A stretch of DNA of 14,740 nt from an uncultured Bacteroidales bacterium (GTDB taxonomy: Bacteria; Bacteroidota; Bacteroidia; Bacteroidales; Tenuifilaceae), in NCBI GenBank assembly GCA_937915475.1, contig CALGIR010000298.1:1-14740 (forward strand), given 5' to 3'. This document shows positions 7,900 through 14,380 of the stretch, piece by piece (position 1 is the first letter of the stretch; every line of letters begins with the position of its first letter). The notes beneath the pieces were generated by a model that was given only the letters and a program-made list of their open reading frames with translations, searched no databases and had not been told where the DNA came from. The translations under genes and the position numbers were made by a program.

Positions 7900-9210
7900 T
7901 TATTTGCTGGGATATTCGTCGTTTATACGATCCTGAAGATAGATATTAGTAAACTTGTTTTTATTAGTGTTTTCAAATAGATCATGCCCTTCTTTTTGAC
8001 ACTCTTTACACGCATCTCTTGGGATAGTAATTCCAAGTATTTTAGCTCCCTTATCACTACTCGATGTAATTATGTTTACGCCTGAGCAATGACTACACAC
8101 TTTAAATTTCTGAATTTGATTCTCTAGTATGTTATCAGTATCGTAATAAACTTGCCTATGGTTTTCTACGTACTTCTTCCCTTTAAATTTTTGCTCAGCA
8201 AGCTGAGCACGATGTTTCCACAATGTAATTATCTCAGCTGATAACCTTTCTATCTCTCTGGTAACCTGTCTTGTCTGCGATACCTTATCGGGGCTAAAGT
8301 CAGGTTCTATTACTTGTGAGTAATCAAGCCCTGCCATGGCTAAAATTATCCCAACGTTAATATACGGAAGTGCACCTTCAATGGAATAGCCTCCCTCAAG
8401 TACAGCAACATCTGGACTGAGTCTTTCATTAAGTTTCGCATAACCTCTTGCTGAAAAATTCATACTCGCTAATGGATCACTATAATGATTATCCTGACCT
8501 GCTGAATTGATAATAATATCTGGCTTGTATTCAGCTAAGATTGGCATTACAACGTTATCTAAAACATACTCAAAACCCTCATCTCCTGTTTGTGGGGGTA
8601 ATGGAATGTTAATGTTATAACCATAAGCAGAAGGACCACCCAATTCATCAATAAAACCTGTTCCAGGATATAATGTTCTGCCGTCCTGATGGAAAGAGAT
8701 AAAGAGCGTGTTTTTATCATTCCAATAAATATCCTGTGTTCCATCCCCATGGTGGCAATCCGTGTCAATAATAGCAACTTTTAAATCACCAAATTCTTGT
8801 CTTATACGCTCTAACATCACTGCTTCAACGTTAACAACACAAAAACCTCTATCGCCATAAACAACACGATGAGCATGATGACCTGGCGGCCTTATTAAAG
8901 CAAAAGCTTTATCAACTCTTTTATTCATCACTGACTGCATGGCTTTTATAGCCCCGCCAACTGAAATGAAGTGAGATTCTGTTAAACGTTTTTCAACAGT
9001 TGGCACTGCAAAGTGAACTCTTTTAATATCCTTTGGAGTAGCAACAATTGGATTGAAAAATTTTATTCCTTCGATATCCTCAATGCCTTCTTCAAAAATC
9101 TGATCTTGCGTATATAACAATCGCTCTTGTCGTTCTGGATGTGTTGGACTTATGGCCCAATCGAATGCTGGGAAGAAAACGATTCCTAACTTATTCTTAG
9201 CTTTAAGCAT
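7900..9210 (-). CDS. Histone deacetylase/acetylpolyamine amidohydrolase-family enzyme with C-terminal CxxC...CxxC extension
   Basis: Predicted cytoplasmic zinc amidohydrolase that removes acyl groups from amines (acetyl-lysine, acetylpolyamine or similar); the natural substrate is unknown. The arginase-like HDAC core spans about residues 8-300: RPPGHHAHR (107-115, paired H111/H112), IDTDCHHGDGTQD (148-160; D151 and H153 as zinc ligands), SFHQDGRTLYPGTG (172-185), SAGQDNHYSDPLA (236-248; D240 as third ligand) and LEGGYS (271-276; Y275 as the transition-state tyrosine). All catalytic positions are present. A helical, probably coiled stretch follows (about 310-345), then a tail with CSHC (372-375) and CKEC (401-404) that could form a zinc ribbon, unusual for bacterial members. 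The ATG lies inside the end of the upstream hyuA-like gene (8-base overlap). A strong Shine-Dalgarno precedes it, unlike the neighbouring core genes. Confidence 0.92.
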   Translation of the reverse strand: MLKAKNKLGIVFFPAFDWAISPTHPERQERLLYTQDQIFEEGIEDIEGIKFFNPIVATPKDIKRVHFAVPTVEKRLTESHFISVGGAIKAMQSVMNKRVDKAFALIRPPGHHAHRVVYGDRGFCVVNVEAVMLERIRQEFGDLKVAIIDTDCHHGDGTQDIYWNDKNTLFISFHQDGRTLYPGTGFIDELGGPSAYGYNINIPLPPQTGDEGFEYVLDNVVMPILAEYKPDIIINSAGQDNHYSDPLASMNFSARGYAKLNERLSPDVAVLEGGYSIEGALPYINVGIILAMAGLDYSQVIEPDFSPDKVSQTRQVTREIERLSAEIITLWKHRAQLAEQKFKGKKYVENHRQVYYDTDNILENQIQKFKVCSHCSGVNIITSSSDKGAKILGITIPRDACKECQKEGHDLFENTNKNKFTNIYLQDRINDEYPSK

Positions 9211-10876
9211 TATAATCTCCTTTTAATTTGTGAATAAGCCCTGGTTTCACCTGGGCTTTAATTCGTATGTTTAGACCTTTAGTCATGAAGCCTTCCACCA
9301 TATTAAAAACACTTTCTTCAATTATTTCTGTGACTAAATCTGATTGTTCTGCACCCATTGATATGGCACGTTCTGTCAACAGCTCAAGCGCTCTTCCCCT
9401 TGCTGAACTGACGCTATAATTACGATTAATCTTTTCATAAACACCAAGTTCAGGTACAGATAAAGTTCCCCTTGATGTATCTGCTAGCAAATTTATTTCT
9501 GTCGTTATTTTTGCAAGTGCCGCACCAATAGCATTGGCCACTTTATAGTACTGGGGATAGTTGCAGGTAATATTAAACTCCTTTTCTAAGAGTGGTGCAA
9601 GTACTTTAGCTGGTCCACCAATCATGTTAACCGATTGTGGAACTAGCTTTTTGCCATGTAATAATTCTTTTACCGTATAAACTGGTTTGCTATTAATTTC
9701 GGTTAATAGCTCATCAACTTTTTCTTTAATCATTCTTGCCATTGTATCTAAAATTTCATCCGCAACTTCATCAATGCTTAATTCTAAATCTGTTGCTAAT
9801 TGAGATAGTGCTTCTTTGGCTAGTGTTTTGTCACCTATATCTAGCTTACCTAAAACAATCATCGCATCAGTTGGCGTGGCAACGGGACCACCTAAAGCAA
9901 AAGGCTCTCCTTGTCGTCGTGGACCAATCTTAAGCTTATTGTCCTCAACAGTAATACTACTATCTCCACCAAGACCGATTGAAACACTATAGATTGACCT
10001 GACGAGTGTTTTATATTTATCAATTTTAATTCCCACTGGTTCAAATAGTGGAATACCATCGGCTAAAAAGAAGATATCTGTTGTTGTTCCACCAATATCT
10101 AATAAAACAGCATCTTGAGTTGTATCCAATAGTGCATATATTCCCATCAAACTTGCTGCAGGGCCTGATAATATTGTCTCAACAGGCATATCTTTCGCTG
10201 AATCTATACTCATAATGCCACCATCAGCTTTTAAGATGGCTATGGGTGCTTGAATTCCCTCTTTTTCTAAAGCCAATTTTATATTATCAGAAAAGCTGCT
10301 AAACGTGTCGTAAACTGCTGCATTCAAGTATGATGTATTTACTCTTCGTGGAAAGTTAAGCTTCCCAGACGTCTTATGCCCTAACGTGATTTTATGAATA
10401 TGTTTCGAAACTAATTTCGTAATCTCTAATTCGCTTGTAGGGTTTCTTGTTGAAAACTTCGTAACAATTGCAACGTCATCAATCCTCTCATCGTTGAATA
10501 ATGCGATGGCATCATTAATTTCCTTTGTATCGATGCTTCCAACGATTTGACCGCGATGATCGGTATATCCATTAATAAAGACGTTTTTATGACCTACTGC
10601 TAAGTGCCCATTAGGGAGACCTGGACCACTTTGAATAATCATCCCAACATTTGCGGTTGTATTTTCAACAATCGCATTTGTTGAAATTGTTGTACTTAAG
10701 TTTATTTTTTTAATGGCCGATTTATCAATTCCTTCCAACAACTCCTTTAGTGTCGTCCATATTGAAAGGAATAAATCATCATAATTGGTAGGGTTTTTTA
10801 CAACATTGATAATTTTACCATCTTGCATAATAACTGCATCTATGTGGGTACCACCCATATCTAGTCCAATAATCAT
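9203..10876 (-). CDS. Hydantoinase/oxoprolinase family protein (HyuA-type ATPase subunit)
   Basis: Member of the actin-fold family whose enzymes use ATP to open cyclic amides (N-methylhydantoin, 5-oxoproline) or to carboxylate ketones; which reaction applies here is unknown. At 557 residues it holds the HyuA half only, about 100 residues short of many stand-alone HyuA proteins. Visible parts are the N-terminal domain with GLDMGGTH (phosphate-1, residues 4-11) and STTISTNAIVE (61-71), the second ATPase half with LSGPAAS (236-242), LLDIGGTTTDIF (258-269, phosphate-2), GLGGDSS (301-307), and MIGGPAK (418-424, adenosine site). No HyuB partner lies in the window; the partner gene is the HDAC-like enzyme, overlapping by 8 bases. 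The ATG at 10876 has a weak AAAGAGAG ribosome site and a sigma70-like promoter about 50 bases upstream. Confidence 0.9.
   Translation of the reverse strand: MIIGLDMGGTHIDAVIMQDGKIINVVKNPTNYDDLFLSIWTTLKELLEGIDKSAIKKINLSTTISTNAIVENTTANVGMIIQSGPGLPNGHLAVGHKNVFINGYTDHRGQIVGSIDTKEINDAIALFNDERIDDVAIVTKFSTRNPTSELEITKLVSKHIHKITLGHKTSGKLNFPRRVNTSYLNAAVYDTFSSFSDNIKLALEKEGIQAPIAILKADGGIMSIDSAKDMPVETILSGPAASLMGIYALLDTTQDAVLLDIGGTTTDIFFLADGIPLFEPVGIKIDKYKTLVRSIYSVSIGLGGDSSITVEDNKLKIGPRRQGEPFALGGPVATPTDAMIVLGKLDIGDKTLAKEALSQLATDLELSIDEVADEILDTMARMIKEKVDELLTEINSKPVYTVKELLHGKKLVPQSVNMIGGPAKVLAPLLEKEFNITCNYPQYYKVANAIGAALAKITTEINLLADTSRGTLSVPELGVYEKINRNYSVSSARGRALELLTERAISMGAEQSDLVTEIIEESVFNMVEGFMTKGLNIRIKAQVKPGLIHKLKGDYNA
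9217..9224 (-). promoter_or_regulatory. Strong Shine-Dalgarno for the HDAC-like gene
   Basis: The minus strand reads AAAAGGAG, then 6 bases (ATTATA), then ATG. It lies inside the last codons of the hyuA-like gene. Bacteroidota genes seldom use such sites and none of the core genes here has one. Confidence 0.75.
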
Positions 10877-10923
10877 ATTTAATCTCTCTTTAAAGTAAAT
10901 TATTCCAAATAATATTTTATGTA

Positions 10924-10952
10924 ATTATAGCTTAATGTCGTTTAGTTAACAA
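10924..10952 (-). promoter_or_regulatory. Sigma70-type promoter of the hyuA-HDAC operon
   Basis: On the minus strand, TTGTTA (plus coordinates 10947-10952, 4/6 to TTGACA) is followed by exactly 17 bases and a perfect TATAAT (10924-10929). A start near 10917 would give about 40 bases of leader before the ATG at 10876. It does not match the Bacteroidota TTTG/TAnnTTTG consensus. The -35 element overlaps the inner end of the left arm of the inverted repeat at 10934-11079. Confidence 0.6.
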
Positions 10953-11080
10953 GATGTAGCCTTCTATTCAATTATAGCAGTCCCCTTCGACTTCGATCAG
11001 GGTAACGGTCAGGCTGAGTTGCCTGCCCTGAACGAAGTTGAAGGGTAGCCGAAGCCAACAGTCTTAACTAAACGACATTG
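10933..11080. mobile_element. MITE/REP-like nested palindromic element with TSD-like flanks
   Basis: A perfect 16-bp inverted repeat (AATGTCGTTTAGTTAA at 10934-10949, its complement at 11064-11079) encloses a second palindrome: a 20-base arm at 10983-11002 starting CCCTTCGACTTCG pairs with 11026-11045 (18/20 identical, one of the two differences being a G:T pair). Its loop carries a further CAGGC/GCCTG stem (11010-11014, 11021-11025). Outside lie AATTATAGCT (10923-10932) and AATTCTAGCT (11081-11090), matching 9/10 as direct repeats, like a target-site duplication. No transposase is encoded, so it would be non-autonomous. The inner CCCTTCGAC...CAGGG palindrome resembles dispersed repeats I recall from other bacterial genomes; this was not checked. 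Confidence 0.6.
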
Positions 11081-11294
11081 AATTCTAGCTGGTAAATGTG
11101 ACTAAGTCAAAAAATCCGAATTCTAGATTCTAATGCAAGGTACGATTTAATTCTATCGAACTCGCACAGGGGATAGAGCTAAAGTGACTGGCAAGCAGAA
11201 GATTATGGCGAACTCTATAAAAGAAATGTCTCTGGTTTTAAAGACACCGAGAACAGGTAATAAACCCTCGTCAATAACCTTATTACCAAAGAAA

Positions 11295-11349
11295 TTAACC
11301 CCCGCATTTGCATTCATCTTTAACAAATTTGATGAATAACGCGGGTTAA
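11295..11349. repeat. Long imperfect palindrome TTAACCC..GCGGGTTAA with nested ATTCATC/GATGAAT stem
   Basis: Outer arms 11295-11305 and 11341-11349 pair over 9 bases with two extra C in the left arm; inner arms 11312-11318 (ATTCATC) and 11331-11337 (GATGAAT) pair perfectly around a 12-base loop containing TTTAACAAA. The order of short blocks (TAACCC-CGC, TTT(A/G)ACAAA, GCGGGTT) matches the hairpin at 7815-7855 in the same orientation. Confidence 0.6.
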
Positions 11350-11463
11350 AATGCTGCTCTTTGGTTGTGATTTGATTTCTTGCTCATATCAATTTAACCT
11401 TAATTTATGAGATGACCAAACTGTTTCTAATCACCAGCTCATTTTACTAGTTCCACATAAAGA

Positions 11464-11491
11464 TAAAAGCCCGGTGTTATCCGAGCTTTTA
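11464..11491 (-). terminator. Intrinsic-type terminator after fabH
   Basis: Arms TAAAAGCCCGG (11464-11474) and CCGAGCTTTTA (11481-11491) pair at 10 of 11 positions around a 6-base loop. On the minus strand it lies 30 bases past the fabH stop, ends in CTTTTATCTTTAT, and would separate the core operon from the hyuA operon. The A/T outer arms make it usable in both directions. Confidence 0.75.
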
Positions 11492-11520
11492 CTTATATCT
11501 AACAATGAAAATAATTGGTC

Positions 11521-12531
11521 TTATTGATTTACCTTATCGCCATCGTATGCCCATTTAATATAGCTTGCGCCCCATGTAAACCCAGCCCCAAAGGTGGCAA
11601 TAATTACATTATCTCCCTTACGTAACAATGGTTCCCACTCCCATAGGCAAATTGGGATTGTTGCGCTGGTAGTATTACCATAGCGCTCAATGTTTATCAT
11701 TACCTGCTCCTTTTTAATGCCCATTCTCTTGGCCGTGGCTTCAATAATGCGCATGTTAGCCTGATGTGGCACAAGCCAGGTGAGCTCTTCAGGAGAAATA
11801 TTATTCCTCTTCATCACATTAACGGCAGTATCGGCCATTTTAGATACAGCTGCCTTAAACACGGGTTGCCCCTCTTGGTATATAAAATGCTGGCGCTTTT
11901 CGATTGTTTCCAATGTTGGAGGATACATTGAACCCCCTGCCACCTGATGAAGGTGTTTTCTTCCAGAGCCATCAACCTGCATTAGAGAATCGATAACACC
12001 AAAACCATCATAATTGGGTTCAAGCATTACAGCACCCGAACCATCGCCAAATATTGGGCATGTGGCACGATCAGTGTAATCGGTAATTGACGACATCTTG
12101 TCTGCCCCAACCACAACAATCTTTTTATGGGTACCCGATTCGATAAATTTAGATGCTGTAACTAATGCGTAGAGAAAACTGGAGCATCCAGCGTTCAAAT
12201 CGTAACCAAATGCTTTGGTTATTCCACATTTATCGCTAATAATATTAGCTGTTGCAGGGAATTGCATATCTGGAGTAACCACACCACAAATAAGCATATC
12301 CACCTCATCGGGGTGCGTATTGGTTTTTTTAAGGAGCTCATTTACGGCATGCATTGCCATATCACTTGTTCCCTTGCCTTCGCCTTTCAGAATTCGTCTT
12401 TCTTTAATTCCAATTCTGGTCATTATCCACTCATCGGTGGTATCGACCATTTTGCTGAGTTCCTGGTTTGTGAGCACATAATCAGGTACAAAACCTGCAA
12501 CTCCCGTAATTGCTGCTGTAATTTTTTCCAT
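11521..12531 (-). CDS. fabH: Beta-ketoacyl-ACP synthase III
   Basis: Condenses acetyl-CoA (or a branched acyl-CoA) with malonyl-ACP to start type II fatty-acid synthesis in the cytoplasm. The 336 residues cover the whole thiolase fold. The triad is intact: C116 in DLNAGCSSFLYAL, H256 in WLVPHQANMRIIE and N286 in ERYGNTTSATIP. The N-terminal DEWIMTRIGIKERR (33-46) and the glycine-rich end (ATFGAGFTWGASYIKW, about 312-327) are typical. It begins inside the plsX stop (TAATG), so translation is probably coupled to plsX. A hairpin terminator follows the stop. In the active site, chain-length preference cannot be read from the sequence alone. Confidence 0.97.
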   Translation of the reverse strand: MEKITAAITGVAGFVPDYVLTNQELSKMVDTTDEWIMTRIGIKERRILKGEGKGTSDMAMHAVNELLKKTNTHPDEVDMLICGVVTPDMQFPATANIISDKCGITKAFGYDLNAGCSSFLYALVTASKFIESGTHKKIVVVGADKMSSITDYTDRATCPIFGDGSGAVMLEPNYDGFGVIDSLMQVDGSGRKHLHQVAGGSMYPPTLETIEKRQHFIYQEGQPVFKAAVSKMADTAVNVMKRNNISPEELTWLVPHQANMRIIEATAKRMGIKKEQVMINIERYGNTTSATIPICLWEWEPLLRKGDNVIIATFGAGFTWGASYIKWAYDGDKVNQ

Positions 12532-13475
12532 TAGCTAAATGCTTCTTTAATTCTATTACACAGATTAGTACTAATTACTGTTCCGGTTTGCAAAATCATA
12601 TTCATTATGGCCTTGTCATTTGAAACGCCATGCCCAATAATAACTGGAGCATTTACTCCAATTATAGGGGTACCTCCATAATTCTCAAAGTTAAACCTCT
12701 CAAAAAATGGGTCAGTAATTTTTCGTTTTTTAAGGATATGATAAAACGCTTCAGCCTCTTTAAGTATAACGTTACCAACAAATCCATCGCAAACAATAAC
12801 ATCTGCTTTATCGTTACTGAACAGCATGTTTCCCTCAACATTCCCCGCAAAGTTAAAGTCGGTGTTATCCTTCATCAACTCGAAGGTACTCTTAGTAACA
12901 AGATTTCCCTTTTCTTCCTCCTCGCCAATATTAAGAAGTCCAACCCGAGGATTTTCGATGTTAAAGACAAATTTTGCATAAAGGGAGCCCAAAATACCAT
13001 ACTGATAAAGTACATCAGGACGACAGTCTGGATTTATGCCTACATCTAACAAAAGGTTAAACTTATCATCATTCAATACGGGAATATAACCAGCTATGGC
13101 AGGGCGAATAATTCCTGAGATAGATTTGACCATATGCATGGTTCCCACAAGCATTGCACCTGTGTTACCTGCACTGGCAAAGCCATCAATTTTATTCTGA
13201 GCCAGCCATTTAAACCCAACAGTTATACTCGAATCTTGTTTTTTAGAAAACGCTTTTGCAGGATGATCACCCATTCCTATCACCTCGGTACAATGGACTA
13301 TCTCAAAATCATTTACATTGGCATTTTGCTTAGCAAGCTGCTCAACAATCTGATCTTTAATGCCGAACAGAACAATTTGTTCGGCAGCTAAAAACTCTTT
13401 TTTGGCAAGTAATGCTCCTTTTACAACTGCTTCTGGAGCAAAATCACCACCCATTGCATCAACTCCAATTCTCAT
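12531..13475 (-). CDS. plsX: Phosphate acyltransferase PlsX
   Basis: Converts acyl-ACP and inorganic phosphate to acyl phosphate, the acyl donor for PlsY in phospholipid synthesis; a peripheral cytoplasmic enzyme. Family hallmarks are the N-terminal RIGVDAMGGDFAPEAVVKGA (2-21), IGMGDHPAKAFSKKQDSSI (about 66-84), FASAGNTGAMLVG (about 99-111), LLDVGINPDCRP (about 142-153), LLNIGEEEEKGN (about 180-191), VCDGFVGNVILK (about 229-240) and PVIIGHGVSNDKAI near the C-terminus. The length of 314 is at the short end of normal. It lies 46 bases after rpmF and overlaps fabH by one base. Confidence 0.97.
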   Translation of the reverse strand: MRIGVDAMGGDFAPEAVVKGALLAKKEFLAAEQIVLFGIKDQIVEQLAKQNANVNDFEIVHCTEVIGMGDHPAKAFSKKQDSSITVGFKWLAQNKIDGFASAGNTGAMLVGTMHMVKSISGIIRPAIAGYIPVLNDDKFNLLLDVGINPDCRPDVLYQYGILGSLYAKFVFNIENPRVGLLNIGEEEEKGNLVTKSTFELMKDNTDFNFAGNVEGNMLFSNDKADVIVCDGFVGNVILKEAEAFYHILKKRKITDPFFERFNFENYGGTPIIGVNAPVIIGHGVSNDKAIMNMILQTGTVISTNLCNRIKEAFS

Positions 13476-13521
13476 TCTTTTGGATTTTGGGTGAAAAGGA
13501 AAGGTGTTAAAAAAATTTCGA

Positions 13522-13707
13522 CTATGAAATAACCGTTTTCTCTACCGCTAGTCTTCCCCTATAGAATCCACACTCGGGACAAACCCTATGGTATTGTACT
13601 GTTGTACTGCAGTTTGAGCAGGTAGCTAAAGTAGGTAACTCAGCCTTATAGTGTGTCCTGCGCTTGTTTTTTCTTTGTTTTGAAACCTTACTCTTTGGAT
13701 GTGCCAT
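13522..13707 (-). CDS. rpmF: 50S ribosomal protein L32 (zinc-binding form)
   Basis: Small large-subunit protein. The 61 residues start with the standard AHPKSKVSKQRKNKRR after Met, and four cysteines (C30, C33, C43, C46; CSNC and CPEC) make the zinc finger, so this is the zinc-containing version and not the C-minus paralogue. It sits between yceD and plsX as in many bacteria, probably within one transcript; the gaps are 40 and 46 bases with no terminator. Confidence 0.98.
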   Translation of the reverse strand: MAHPKSKVSKQRKNKRRTHYKAELPTLATCSNCSTTVQYHRVCPECGFYRGRLAVEKTVIS

Positions 13708-13747
13708 TTCTGTATTAATTAAATGTTATACCTAAAAAAATCTATTA

Positions 13748-14293
13748 TTAATTTTGTAAAAGATCCTTCAGCTTTTCCCATCGTGGGTCAAGTTCAATAA
13801 CTTCGCTATCACTATCTTTAACGGATAACTCATTGAGCCTTTTCATCATTTCTTTGTCGCAATCCTCCTCTAAGGTGCCCAATATTCCGTGAAACCGTTG
13901 AATTGGCAAACTTAAGCAAATACTCTCATAAATATAGTGTGCCAAATCAAGTTCGCTCTCATTGCTACTGATATACCACACATCGTCATCTTTCTCTTCA
14001 TCGGAGATGCTATCCAAAATCTTTATAAATACATCACCATTGTAGGAGATTGGAATAAAAAATCGGTCTAAGCATCTATCGCAAACAACCTCAACCACAC
14101 CTTCAATGTTAAAATATAACTCGAGCATATTGCTATGCTTCTGTAGGTTTAGGTCAACAACTACTTTGGCCCTACTTATTTCACTCTCCTTGAACTCAGC
14201 AAAAAAAGAGTCATCCACATCAAAATTAAAGATGTGTTCACCCTGTCTAAGTTCCTTAATATCAACAATATATTTATTTAAAATCTTATTCAC
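13748..14293 (-). CDS. yceD: YceD/DUF177 family protein
   Basis: A conserved protein encoded next to L32 in many bacteria; linked by published work to 23S rRNA accumulation or ribosome assembly, mechanism unclear. The CxxC pair VVCDRCLDRF (C71 and C74 in this numbering) and the end DPRWEKLKDLL are diagnostic; the middle is acidic (DSISDEEKDDD). The frame is open up to a TTG at 14317, but that triplet lies within the -7 promoter element, so it would not be transcribed. The GTG at 14293 gives VNKILNKYIVDIKEL, matching the usual family start, and 181 residues, so it is preferred. The only nearby ATG (14310) is out of frame. Confidence 0.88.
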   Translation of the reverse strand: MNKILNKYIVDIKELRQGEHIFNFDVDDSFFAEFKESEISRAKVVVDLNLQKHSNMLELYFNIEGVVEVVCDRCLDRFFIPISYNGDVFIKILDSISDEEKDDDVWYISSNESELDLAHYIYESICLSLPIQRFHGILGTLEEDCDKEMMKRLNELSVKDSDSEVIELDPRWEKLKDLLQN

Positions 14294-14314
14294 AGTTCCC
14301 AAAAAAACATCCAA

Positions 14315-14344
14315 CAAAGTTAACTATAATTATTAAAATACAAA
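14315..14344 (-). promoter_or_regulatory. Bacteroidota-type promoter for the yceD-rpmF-plsX-fabH operon
   Basis: The minus strand carries TTTG (plus coordinates 14341-14344), an 18-base AT-rich spacer and TAACTTTG (14315-14322), a full match to the TTTG / TAnnTTTG consensus of the Bacteroidota primary sigma factor. Transcription would begin near 14308, about 15 bases before the GTG start. Confidence 0.65.
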
Positions 14345-14380
14345 ATGCTCAAAAGTGCTATTTCTAAAGAGAACAAAATA

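Larger units (their letters stand above)
10877..11520. other. 644-base intergenic region between fabH and the hyuA-HDAC operon, rich in palindromes and short repeats
   Basis: From left to right it holds the hyuA leader and promoter, the nested palindromic element (10933-11080), scattered AATT(A/C)TAG copies (10923, 10970, 11081, 11119), a long palindrome (11295-11349) and the fabH terminator (11464-11491). Between 11130 and 11340 both strands have short open frames (44 codons from ATG on plus, 54 on minus) that I do not recognise and do not call as genes. The region looks like insertion debris. Confidence 0.6.

Noticed and set aside
11153..11317. 54-codon minus-strand open frame in the same stretch
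   Set aside because: It overlaps the plus-strand frame, begins inside the palindrome and shows no family features; it may be a remnant but this cannot be supported.
11205..11339. 44-codon plus-strand open frame between hyuA and fabH
   Set aside because: Its end is made of the palindrome at 11295-11349 and the product is not recognised; no promoter or ribosome site.
10923..11349. CRISPR array
   Set aside because: The repeats are too short, inverted rather than regularly spaced, and no cas genes are present.
12215..13391. Several plus-strand open frames opposite fabH and plsX
   Set aside because: They are shadows of two unmistakable conserved genes.
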